Of a stretch of DNA of 20,227 nucleotides, positions 14,875 to 20,227 are shown in pieces. Source of the stretch: Bacillota bacterium (lineage in GTDB: Bacteria > Bacillota > Clostridia > Lachnospirales > Lachnospiraceae); contig JAFAGA010000012.1 in the NCBI GenBank assembly GCA_023423045.1, positions 1 to 20,227 on the forward strand, given 5' to 3'. The position numbers and the translations under genes were made by a program. A model generated the notes under the pieces. The model did no database searches, had not been told where the DNA came from, and saw only the letters and a program-made list of their open reading frames with translations. Numbering within the stretch: position 1 is the stretch's first letter; every line of letters starts with the position of its first letter.

Positions 14875-14955
14875 GCCGGTAATACCGGCTCCTTTGCATG
14901 GGATCGATGATGTACATTGCATTATCACCTGGGAGCGCATGACGGGACCGGTATT
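14875..14955 (+). promoter_or_regulatory. Structured alaS leader with competing pairings
   Basis: A local hairpin GCCGGT/ACCGGC (14875-14880/14884-14889) competes with a long-range pairing of AATACCGG (14881-14888) with CCGGTATT (14948-14955). Between them lies GATGATG/CATTATC (14906-14912/14920-14926, one G-U). The first hairpin is followed by TCCTTT, so it might act as a weak terminator for his transcripts. The T-box consensus AGGGTGGNACCGCG is not present. Confidence 0.4.
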
Positions 14956-15006
14956 TTACGTTGAATTGAGAATTTTATGATACCTACAATACAGGAGGCA
15001 AGAAAC

Positions 15007-17694
15007 GTGCAAACATATGGAGTAAACGAACTGAGAAAAATGTTCCTGGAATTTTTCGAAAGCAAGGGGCATCTGGTGCTTAACAGCTTTCCTTTAATTC
15101 CTCATAATGATAACAGCTTGCTGCTTATCAATTCAGGTATGGCTCCTTTAAAGCCATATTTCACCGGACAGGAGATCCCGCCGAGAAAGCGTGTTGCTAC
15201 CTGCCAGAAGTGTATTCGTACCGGTGATATCGAGAATGTTGGAAAGACGGCAAGGCATGGTACCTTCTTTGAGATGCTGGGCAATTTCTCCTTCGGAGAT
15301 TATTTCAAGCATGAGGCGATTGCCTGGTCCTGGGAATTCCTGACGAAAGTGGTTGGCCTGGAAGCGGACCGTCTCTATCCTTCCGTATATGAGAAGGATG
15401 ATGAGGCCTTTGAGATATGGAATAAGGAAATCGGAATTCCCCCGGAGAAAATCTTCCGTTTTGGCAAGGAAGATAATTTCTGGGAGCATGGTGCCGGTCC
15501 CTGCGGCCCCTGTTCTGAGATTTATTATGACCGGGGCATAAAGTACGGCTGCGGAGATGAAAATTGTACGGTGGGCTGCGAGTGTGACCGCTTTATCGAG
15601 GTGTGGAATAATGTATTTACCCAGTTTAACGGGGACGGCAACGGCAATTACGAAGAACTGGAGAATAAGAATATAGATACCGGAATGGGACTGGAGCGTC
15701 TGGCTGCCGTTGTTCAGGATGTCAGCTCCATCTTTGATATCGATACCATGAAGGCCATCCGTGACAAGGTATGTGAGATGGCTCATGTCCAGTACCAGAC
15801 CGATGCAAAGAAGGATGTATCCATTCGCAAGATTACGGACCACATCCGTTCTACAACCTTCATGGCTTCCGACGGTGTAATCCCCTCTAATGAGGGCAGG
15901 GGTTATGTACTGCGCCGTCTTCTGCGCGGCGCTGCACGCCATGGCAGACTGCTTGGCATTGAAGGCGATTTCATGGCCAAACTGGCTAAGGTTGTGATAG
16001 AGGAGCACAAGGACGGCTATCCTGAATTAGAGGAGAAGAAAGAATATATCATGAAGCTTCTCACAATTGAAGAAGAGAAGTTTAATAAAACCATAGACCA
16101 GGGTCTCAGCATCCTTGGGGAGATGGAAAAGGAACTGGAGAAGAAGCAGACTAAAGTGCTGTCCGGCGAAGATGTATTCAAATTGTATGATACCTACGGC
16201 TTCCCCCTGGATCTTACCAAGGAGATACTGGAAGAGAAGGGTTATGCGGTGGACGAAAAAGGCTTTCGTGCTGCAATGGAGGTACAACGGGTCACGGCCC
16301 GCAGTGCCCGGGGCACTACAAACTACATGGGAGCGGAAGAGACAGTATACCAGCAGCTGGATGCGTCCCTTACTTCTGAGTTTGTAGGATACGAACATCT
16401 TACTTATTCCTCGCAGATCATCGCTCTGACAACGGAAACCGAATTAGCCAAGGAGCTGCTGGCAGGACAGAGAGGAACAATTCTGGTTAAAGAAACGCCT
16501 TTCTATGCCACCGGCGGCGGACAAGCTGCGGATACCGGTGTAATTCGTATCGTAGAAAAGCTTAACCATTCTGCGGAAGCTGACATTACGGAGGGTATCC
16601 TTGCGGAATTCGAGGTTGAGGATACGATTAAACTCCCCGGCGGTAAGATAGGACATGTGGGAACGGTTACAAAGGGTATCTTTAAACTGGATGATCAGGT
16701 GAGCCTGGAGGTAAATACAGTACAGAGGGCAGCAACTGCAAAGAACCACAGCGCTACCCATCTGCTGCAGAAGGCCCTCCGTATCGTGCTGGGATCTCAT
16801 GTAGAGCAGGCCGGTTCCATGGTAAGCGAGGACCGTCTCCGGTTTGACTTCACTCATTTTTCGGCCCTGTCCGCGGAAGAGATCAGCCGGGTAGAGGAGC
16901 TTGTGAATGAGCAGATTGCCGGCGCACTGCCGGTAGCAACAAGAATTATGAATATTGAGGATGCGAAGAAGGAAGGTGCAATGGCATTATTCGGTGAGAA
17001 GTATGCCAGTGATGTCCGCGTCGTATCCATGGGAGATTACAGCCTGGAGCTGTGCGGCGGTACCCATGTAGGTAATACCGGTGTAATTACGGTATTCAAG
17101 ATTTTATCTGAGACAGGCATTGCAGCCGGAGTGAGAAGAATCGAAGCATTGACCGGCAATGGAGTATTTAATTATTACAAAGAGCTGGAGAAGGAGCTTA
17201 ACGCAGCCGCCAGGGCAGCCAGGACGGAGCCTTCCCAGTTAACTAATAAAATTGAGAATTATCTCGAAGAAATCAAGGCACTAAAATCAGAAAATGAGAA
17301 ATTAAAGAGCAAGCTTGCAGGCAGTTCCCTGGGGGATGTTATGAACCAGGTGGCAGACGTCAAGGGAGTGAAGCTTCTGGCGGTGAAGCTGGCGGATGTG
17401 GATATGAACGAACTTCGTAATTTGGGCGATCAGCTGAAGGAGAAGCTGGGCGAGGGTGTTATCCTCCTTGCATCTGCAACTGCTCTGGATAAGGTGAATC
17501 TGCTTGCCATGGCTACGGATGGTGCGATGTCCAAGGGAGCCCATGCCGGTAACCTGATTAAGGAGCTTGCGGCTCTTGTCGGCGGAGGCGGCGGCGGAAG
17601 GCCGAACATGGCACAGGCAGGCGGCAAAAACGCGGCTGGAATAGATGCTGTGATTTTGGCTGCACAGGAAGCGTTGGGCAAACAGATAAAATAA
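15007..17694 (+). CDS. alaS: Alanyl-tRNA synthetase AlaS
   Basis: Charges tRNA-Ala with alanine, recognising mainly the G3-U70 acceptor pair. The 895-aa product has the full domain set. The class II catalytic domain shows NSGMAPLKPYFTG, RHGTFFEMLGNFSFGDYF, WEHGAGPCGPCSEIYYD and the motif-3 region TGMGLERLAA. A cysteine cluster, YGCGDENCTVGCECDRF, is of the type found in clostridial AlaS. The editing domain that hydrolyses Ser- and Gly-tRNA-Ala has its zinc-site motifs HSATHLL and CGGTHVGNTG. The C-terminal C-Ala/DHHA1 domain ends in a glycine-rich GGGGGGRPNMAQAGG segment. GTG 15007 is preferred because AGGAGG (14993-14998) lies eight bases upstream; the in-frame ATG at 14977, ten codons earlier, has no ribosome binding site and would place AGGAGG inside the gene. 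Confidence 0.97.
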   Translation: MQTYGVNELRKMFLEFFESKGHLVLNSFPLIPHNDNSLLLINSGMAPLKPYFTGQEIPPRKRVATCQKCIRTGDIENVGKTARHGTFFEMLGNFSFGDYFKHEAIAWSWEFLTKVVGLEADRLYPSVYEKDDEAFEIWNKEIGIPPEKIFRFGKEDNFWEHGAGPCGPCSEIYYDRGIKYGCGDENCTVGCECDRFIEVWNNVFTQFNGDGNGNYEELENKNIDTGMGLERLAAVVQDVSSIFDIDTMKAIRDKVCEMAHVQYQTDAKKDVSIRKITDHIRSTTFMASDGVIPSNEGRGYVLRRLLRGAARHGRLLGIEGDFMAKLAKVVIEEHKDGYPELEEKKEYIMKLLTIEEEKFNKTIDQGLSILGEMEKELEKKQTKVLSGEDVFKLYDTYGFPLDLTKEILEEKGYAVDEKGFRAAMEVQRVTARSARGTTNYMGAEETVYQQLDASLTSEFVGYEHLTYSSQIIALTTETELAKELLAGQRGTILVKETPFYATGGGQAADTGVIRIVEKLNHSAEADITEGILAEFEVEDTIKLPGGKIGHVGTVTKGIFKLDDQVSLEVNTVQRAATAKNHSATHLLQKALRIVLGSHVEQAGSMVSEDRLRFDFTHFSALSAEEISRVEELVNEQIAGALPVATRIMNIEDAKKEGAMALFGEKYASDVRVVSMGDYSLELCGGTHVGNTGVITVFKILSETGIAAGVRRIEALTGNGVFNYYKELEKELNAAARAARTEPSQLTNKIENYLEEIKALKSENEKLKSKLAGSSLGDVMNQVADVKGVKLLAVKLADVDMNELRNLGDQLKEKLGEGVILLASATALDKVNLLAMATDGAMSKGAHAGNLIKELAALVGGGGGGRPNMAQAGGKNAAGIDAVILAAQEALGKQIK

Positions 17695-17740
17695 AATCAA
17701 TGATTGAAGCTTCATGAATTATTAGGAATAAAGTATAAAA

Positions 17741-17783
17741 ATTAACTGCCCCCTGTTCCTGACCGGACCGGTGGGCAGTTAAT
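17741..17783 (-). terminator. Terminator between convergent genes
   Basis: Perfect 11-bp arms ATTAACTGCCC (17741-17751) and GGGCAGTTAAT (17773-17783) with a 21-base loop. Read on the minus strand the stem is followed by TTTTTATACTT, a good intrinsic terminator for the leftward membrane-protein gene. On the plus strand it could also stop alaS transcription, but no T run follows there. Confidence 0.75.
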
Positions 17784-17808
17784 CTGTAAATCTATCAGCT
17801 GTTATTAA

Positions 17809-18168
17809 TTATTCCAGTTCCAGTGTATGAAATAAACCAAACCAAAAAATCAATAATAATATTTCACCTTTTCCCAGGGCATATATTTTAAATAACGGGG
17901 TATTTGGAATATACATGGTTAACATACATAGGGCTAATAGTAAATATGAAAAATTTACTTTTCTTTTAACAGGGTCTTTTTTTATCTTAATTTTGCTGAA
18001 TGAAAAGATAGCCATGAGTAGAAGGGTCCAAAGAACGGACCAAATATTATTAGGTAAGAAATCATACTTTTGAGAATAATTTTTTTGTATAAAAGTATAA
18101 GTAAAGTAATAAATTGCTATGAATAAAATTAAAATTAATGATATTACTACATGTTTGCTTTTTTTCAT
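17809..18168 (-). CDS. Four-segment membrane protein, unknown function
   Basis: A 119-aa hydrophobic protein with no family I recognise. Predicted membrane segments: about 7-27 (VVISLILILFIAIYYFTYTF), 43-58 (WSVLWTLLLMAIFSF), 75-88 (YLLLALCMLTMYIP) and 102-116 (EILLLIFWFGLFHTL). A basic cytoplasmic loop, KIKIKKDPVKRK (59-70), lies between the second and third. Both ends would face the cytoplasm if the positive-inside rule holds. ATG 18168 is preceded on the minus strand by AAAGGG with a seven-base spacer. Composition is clearly more A/T-rich than the flanking alaS and rpsU genes, as is the gene to its right, suggesting a separate origin for this minus-strand patch. A 19-bp perfect hairpin separates it from the next gene. 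Confidence 0.7.
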   Translation of the reverse strand: MKKSKHVVISLILILFIAIYYFTYTFIQKNYSQKYDFLPNNIWSVLWTLLLMAIFSFSKIKIKKDPVKRKVNFSYLLLALCMLTMYIPNTPLFKIYALGKGEILLLIFWFGLFHTLELE

Positions 18169-18211
18169 ATGGTTTCCCTTTAAATTAAATTTTTTATAGT
18201 GGAGTTTACAT

Positions 18212-18255
18212 ACTAAGATTCCTTTAAAAATAGAATTTTTTAAAGGAATCTTAGT
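18212..18255 (-). terminator. 19-bp perfect hairpin between the two minus-strand genes
   Basis: Arms 18212-18230 and 18237-18255 are perfectly complementary over 19 bp (core ATTCCTTTAAAAA), loop TAGAAT. It lies 24 bases beyond the stop of the secreted-protein gene, so it could terminate it, although the only T run is inside the arm and not after the stem on the minus strand. Its length is unusual for a terminator. Confidence 0.55.
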
Positions 18256-18278
18256 GTTCTTACTATTTAAATAAGTGT

Positions 18279-18941
18279 TTACAAGCTTACATTATATGTA
18301 TAAGTATAAGTGGTAGATCCACGTTTATAGGTAATTGTACAAGTCGTTCCTCCACCTGAAGCATCAGTCAAGTTTACATACCAATCAAAGTTTGTATCTG
18401 CGGAATATCTTGTATTGCTAACTGGATTATTAATTGTGAAGTATGAGGTAACATAATCAATTGTTGGTGATCCACTATTTTTATACCCAATACCATTTTG
18501 CACAGCTTCTAAACGTAAATTCGTAAAAGTGAACGAACTATCTAATAATACTGGTTTTACATAATAATTTGTAATTTTATAACTAGATGTTGTCCCATTA
18601 TCAAATGAACGCTTGTCATAATTAAAACCTTCAATTAATTGGAAGGTGTAGGATCCACTTGTATAGGTTTCTTCTTTACTTCCAGTGGATAAAACGGATA
18701 CAAGTGATGTGGAGGAAAAGTTCTCCACTACCTCTCCATTATAGAACACTTCTTTATCCAATTTCCTTATGATATTAATTACTTCAATATCTCCATCATC
18801 TTGGACATATGATGTCACTCGGGTATATTCATTATTAATGAATATACCATCCTTTGCTTTCTTGAATAATGTTTCATTATCCAATTGCATTTTCGAGTAG
18901 TCTTCTTTTAGAACCACCGTACTTCCTGTTTCTAGGGACAT
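18279..18941 (-). CDS. Secreted beta-rich protein, main frame, signal peptide out of frame
   Basis: A 220-codon frame from ATG 18941, family not recognised. The sequence is rich in S, T, Y, N and G with alternating patterns such as TTYTYTYNV near the C-terminus, suggesting an extracellular all-beta fold. GGGTTCTITYK and TSGSYTFQLIEG are typical strand-loop stretches. No transmembrane anchor or sorting motif is seen at the C-terminus. The frame stays open upstream of ATG 18941 through a hydrophobic stretch reading FILFVSFLAA and ending NSYVFA, a typical signal-peptide core and cleavage site. The only good start with a ribosome binding site (ATG at 19014-19012) is one base out of frame with it. 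So the intact protein is probably 244 aa, and the 220-residue version lacks its export signal. It may be a pseudogene, a phase-variable gene or a sequencing error in a homopolymer. Confidence 0.6.
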   Translation of the reverse strand: MSLETGSTVVLKEDYSKMQLDNETLFKKAKDGIFINNEYTRVTSYVQDDGDIEVINIIRKLDKEVFYNGEVVENFSSTSLVSVLSTGSKEETYTSGSYTFQLIEGFNYDKRSFDNGTTSSYKITNYYVKPVLLDSSFTFTNLRLEAVQNGIGYKNSGSPTIDYVTSYFTINNPVSNTRYSADTNFDWYVNLTDASGGGTTCTITYKRGSTTYTYTYNVSL

Positions 18942-19014
18942 TGCAAATACGTAACTATTACACGTAGCTGCTAAGAATGAAACGAATAATATAAAAACTG
19001 AGTAGTTTTTTCAT
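18942..19014 (-). pseudogene. Frameshifted signal-peptide segment of the secreted protein
   Basis: On the minus strand GGAGG (19027-19023) lies eight bases before ATG (19014-19012), which is followed at once by six A (19011-19006). With six A the frame reads MKKLLSFYIIRF and stops after 18 codons. With five A it reads MKNYSVFILFVSFLAA and runs on in frame into the 220-codon frame, giving a complete signal peptide with cleavage after VFA. One extra A therefore explains the break. Confidence 0.65.
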
Positions 19015-19370
19015 TGCATCTACCTCCATATGTTGGTTGGTTTATTTTTACAAAAAGATTGTCTCATTTTATAATTTTTATGTAAATGGGTATTTATGGC
19101 TATCATATAGTAAGTGGTATAAATTGGAACTCTGGCTTTGTATCGCTAGTCTTGTTAGTTGCCTCATATGTTCATGGATTAATGTTTTAATAAAGCAGTT
19201 CATTGAGGAAGGAAACAAATAATTTGATACGTTAAAACCGAATGAAACGGTCACTCGGTGGAATGAGCCCGCCGGACTACAGAAAAAGGCTGGGATCGAT
19301 CCTTTAAGTCCAGGAAAATGTCCGCACCCGTGGTGTTGGAATTTGATTTTTCAATTAGCGGTTATAGGAT

Positions 19371-19394
19371 CGGATTATAGTACGGATTATAGTA
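19371..19394 (+). repeat. 12-bp tandem duplication upstream of rpsU promoter
   Basis: CGGATTATAGTA occurs twice without a gap (19371-19382 and 19383-19394), ending 15 bases before the -35 box of rpsU. It may be a chance duplication or an upstream binding site. Confidence 0.7.
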
Positions 19395-19409
19395 TCACGC
19401 AAAAATAGG

Positions 19410-19437
19410 TTGACGAAATTGAAAAATATGCTATAAT
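19410..19437 (+). promoter_or_regulatory. Promoter of rpsU
   Basis: TTGACG (19410-19415) and a perfect TATAAT (19432-19437) with a 16-bp spacer. The transcript would start near 19444, about 73 bases before the S21 start. Confidence 0.8.
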
Positions 19438-19467
19438 CATTTTAGTGCTATTCAAAAAATACCCAAA

Positions 19468-19502
19468 CAGTTGTTTACGCACAATACACAACTGGAGGGA
19501 GG
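19468..19502 (+). promoter_or_regulatory. rpsU leader hairpin abutting a GGAGGGAGG site
   Basis: CAGTTGT/ACAACTG (19468-19474/19488-19494) forms a 7-bp stem whose last base is the first G of GGAGGGAGG (19494-19502). This strong site is 14 bases from ATG 19517, longer than usual; AGGTG (19505-19509) at seven bases may be the working site. The hairpin could regulate ribosomal protein synthesis, by inference. Confidence 0.45.
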
Positions 19503-19516
19503 TTAGGTGTGAGAAT

Positions 19517-19690
19517 ATGTCAAATGTAGTTGTAAAAGACAATGAAACATTAGATAGTGCTCTCCGCAGATTCAAAAGAAACTGCGCGAAGGCAGGTATC
19601 CAGCAGGAGATCCGTAAGAGGGAGCATTATGAGAAGCCGAGCGTAAGACGTAAGAAAAAGTCTGAAGCGGCCAGAAAGCGTAAGTATTAA
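19517..19690 (+). CDS. rpsU: 30S ribosomal protein S21
   Basis: Small basic protein of the 30S subunit that binds near the anti-Shine-Dalgarno end of 16S rRNA. The 57-aa product is standard for Firmicutes. It begins MSNVVVKDNETLDSALRRFK, the family's opening. The middle is RNCAKAGIQQEIRKREHYEKP and the C-terminus is almost all lysine and arginine (RRKKKSEAARKRKY). The in-frame sequence upstream of ATG 19517 lies in the leader and is unlike S21. It has its own promoter and is followed by a short T-rich hairpin, then a strong terminator, so it appears to be transcribed alone. Confidence 0.97.
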   Translation: MSNVVVKDNETLDSALRRFKRNCAKAGIQQEIRKREHYEKPSVRRKKKSEAARKRKY

Positions 19691-19722
19691 TTCGAAAGTC
19701 AGTTCCGCTGATTTTCAACGAG

Positions 19723-19742
19723 AAAAAAGCGAAGCTTTTTTT
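19723..19742 (+). terminator. First T-rich hairpin after rpsU
   Basis: AAAAAAGC (19723-19730) and GCTTTTTT (19734-19741) with a GAA loop, ending in seven T. The stem is weak in G/C but has the form of an intrinsic terminator. Confidence 0.5.
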
Positions 19743-19780
19743 GAGTTTATATTAAAAATTAATGTAAATTAATGAAAGAG

Positions 19781-19811
19781 ACTTCCAGTAGATATCTGCT
19801 GGAAGTTTTTT
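19781..19811 (+). terminator. Intrinsic terminator after rpsU
   Basis: ACTTCCAGTAG (19781-19791) and CTGCTGGAAGT (19796-19806) pair over 11 bp with one G-U, loop ATAT, followed directly by TTTTT. This is a strong rho-independent terminator for rpsU transcripts that pass the first hairpin. Confidence 0.85.
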
Positions 19812-19847
19812 ATAGTCTACTTATTTCGAGAAATTCATATATTATAT

Positions 19848-20045
19848 AAAAGAGTCCGCTTGCGGACTCTTGCGCCGAATGCGGTCGGCATTGCCGGAAT
19901 AATAGCTTTCGCACGAGTGCGCATCCTGCCCGTGAGGGCAAACGTAAGATTGCTTACGTTTATCGTATGGGACGTAATTACCTATACGATAATAAAAGAG
20001 TCCGCTTGCGGACTCTCATGCCGAGTGCAGTCGGCATTGCCGGAA
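19848..20045 (+). repeat. Direct repeat flanking a run of hairpins
   Basis: About 52 bp occurs twice with a 146-bp offset (19848-19899 and 19994-20045). Each copy has the identical hairpin AGAGTCCG-CTTG-CGGACTCT (19851-19870 and 19997-20016), then a GCCGA/TCGGC stem (19874-19878/19885-19889; in copy two extended to ATGCCGA/TCGGCAT, 20018-20024/20031-20037) and TTGCCGGAA. Between the copies lie CGCA/TGCG (19910-19921, CGAG loop), TGCCC/GGGCA (19927-19931/19936-19940, GTGA loop), AAACGTAAG/CTTACGTTT (19940-19948/19953-19961) and ATCGTAT/ATACGAT (19962-19968/19984-19990). Nearly every base is in a stem or short linker. Loops are stable tetraloop types (CTTG, GTGA), which favours a role as RNA. 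Confidence 0.8.
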
Positions 20046-20137
20046 AGCCTGTAAGTGAGGCTAAGGATGCTGAAAGAGTCAGCATTCTTGGGAAAGTCGA
20101 AATGAACTCCTGGAGAGATTCACTCTGCCTTTTTCCC
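20046..20137 (+). other. Further stems in the leader of the last gene
   Basis: AGCC/GGCT (20046-20049/20059-20062) is followed by an 11-bp stem AAGGATGCTGA/TCAGCATTCTT (20063-20073/20079-20089, one G-U, loop AAGAG). GGGAAA/TTTCCC (20090-20095/20132-20137) then encloses TGAA/TTCA and CTCC/GGAG. They continue the hairpin array without a break towards the last gene. No riboswitch class was recognised. Confidence 0.5.
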
Positions 20138-20147
20138 GGGATATGTA

Positions 20148-20167
20148 CTGCCGCAGGAGGGCGGCAG
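20148..20167 (+). promoter_or_regulatory. Hairpin with AGGAGG in its loop
   Basis: CTGCCGC (20148-20154) and GCGGCAG (20161-20167) pair perfectly around AGGAGG (20155-20160). A second GGAGG (20171-20175) is the direct ribosome binding site of the last gene. The loop site is eight bases before ATG 20169, which opens a four-codon frame ending TGA at 20181-20183, overlapping the start of the last gene. Confidence 0.55.
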
Positions 20168-20179
20168 AATGGAGGTGCT

Positions 20180-20227
20180 ATGAAGGATCGTCTGAAATCA
20201 TCCCATAAGCAATTTAAAAAGGATGCA
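20180..20227 (+). CDS. Start of an unidentified gene (partial)
   Basis: ATG 20180 is preceded by GGAGG with a four-base spacer and opens a frame of 16 codons to the window edge, MKDRLKSSHKQFKKDA. The start is basic and hydrophilic, with no signal peptide in what can be seen. Sixteen residues are too few to assign a family. The long structured region before it would be its leader if transcription begins after the rpsU terminators. Confidence 0.6.
   Translation, partial: MKDRLKSSHKQFKKDA

Larger units (their letters stand above)
19015..19516. other. Intergenic region between the secreted protein gene and rpsU
   Basis: About 500 bp with no gene I can support. It holds the ribosome binding site of the leftward gene (19023-19027), roughly 340 bp where nothing was recognised apart from a GGATCGATCC palindrome near 19295, a 12-bp tandem repeat (19371-19394), the rpsU promoter (19410-19437) and the rpsU leader. 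Confidence 0.5.
19691..20179. other. 489-bp intergenic region after rpsU
   Basis: No supportable protein gene. It holds two rpsU terminators (19723-19742, 19781-19811), a dense hairpin array with a 52-bp direct repeat (19848-20045), further stems to 20137, a hairpin displaying AGGAGG in its loop (20148-20167) and the ribosome binding site of the next gene. Confidence 0.7.

Noticed and set aside
14868..15006. T-box riboswitch before alaS
   Set aside because: The leader is only about 130 bases and the conserved AGGGTGGNACCGCG element is absent; the GGGACCGG stretch is only a superficial likeness.
15148..16008. Long open frame antisense to alaS
   Set aside because: Fully opposite the conserved catalytic domain of alaS with no ribosome binding site; a shadow frame.
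19037..19222. Plus-strand 61-codon frame, hydrophobic
   Set aside because: It starts at TTG with no ribosome binding site, runs through the promoter-side DNA of the leftward gene and shows no coherent domain.
19900..19993. Cyclic di-GMP riboswitch
   Set aside because: GGGCAAACG and GGGACG recall parts of that class, but the spacing and the required second conserved half are missing, and the bases are fully explained by simple hairpins.
19848..20045. CRISPR array
   Set aside because: Only two copies, palindromic modules, no regular spacers and no cas genes.
256..20074. 12-mer AAGGATGCTGAA shared by hairpins near 256 and 20063
   Set aside because: A 12-base match is expected by chance several times in 20 kb, and the sequences around it do not align.

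Overview
The window looks like a low-to-mid GC Firmicute chromosome, most likely a Lachnospiraceae-type clostridium. Evidence: strong AGGAGG ribosome binding sites, consensus sigma-A promoters (one is TTGACA, 17 bp, TATAAT), a RelQ-type alarmone synthetase, RecU instead of RuvC, a short HisG that needs HisZ, a HisF-like/HisI/HisE fusion, and a cysteine cluster in AlaS of the clostridial kind. The species cannot be named from the sequence.

Layout. (1) 1-1282: the end of dnaJ, then prmA after a leader with three hairpins. (2) 1283-1848: a 566-bp gene-free gap with a nested terminator-like structure, two good promoters in tandem and two tandem ~90-bp structured repeats. (3) 1849-8140: a seven-gene same-strand cluster for translation and stress: rsmE, relQ, an RsmF-like 5-methylcytosine rRNA methyltransferase, an RsuA/RluB-type pseudouridine synthase, a HAD phosphatase, an RluA-type pseudouridine synthase and recU. 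(4) 8141-14835: a histidine biosynthesis operon, hisZ-hisG-hisD-hisB-hisA, then a 51-codon small membrane protein gene and a hisIE gene with a degenerate HisF-like domain at its N-terminus. It starts at a perfect promoter followed by a large inverted repeat, and has a second promoter before hisB. hisH and a catalytically plausible hisF are not in the window. (5) 14836-17694: alaS, with its own promoter and a structured leader. (6) 17741-19014: an AT-rich patch on the minus strand with a four-segment membrane protein and a secreted protein. The secreted protein's signal peptide is put out of frame by a run of six A. (7) 19015-20227: rpsU with its own promoter and terminators, a striking run of about ten hairpins including a 52-bp direct repeat, and the first codons of an unidentified gene.

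How the genes work together. Groups 1 and 3 are mostly about ribosome maturation: methylation of L11 and rRNA, pseudouridylation, and (p)ppGpp synthesis beside them. Group 4 carries most of the pathway from PRPP and ATP to histidine: HisG/HisZ start it, HisIE does steps two and three, HisA isomerises ProFAR, HisB dehydrates IGP and HisD does the last two oxidations. The HisH/HisF step must be encoded elsewhere. Several intergenic gaps hold strings of short perfect hairpins joined by A/T-rich linkers; these are the least explained content of the window.
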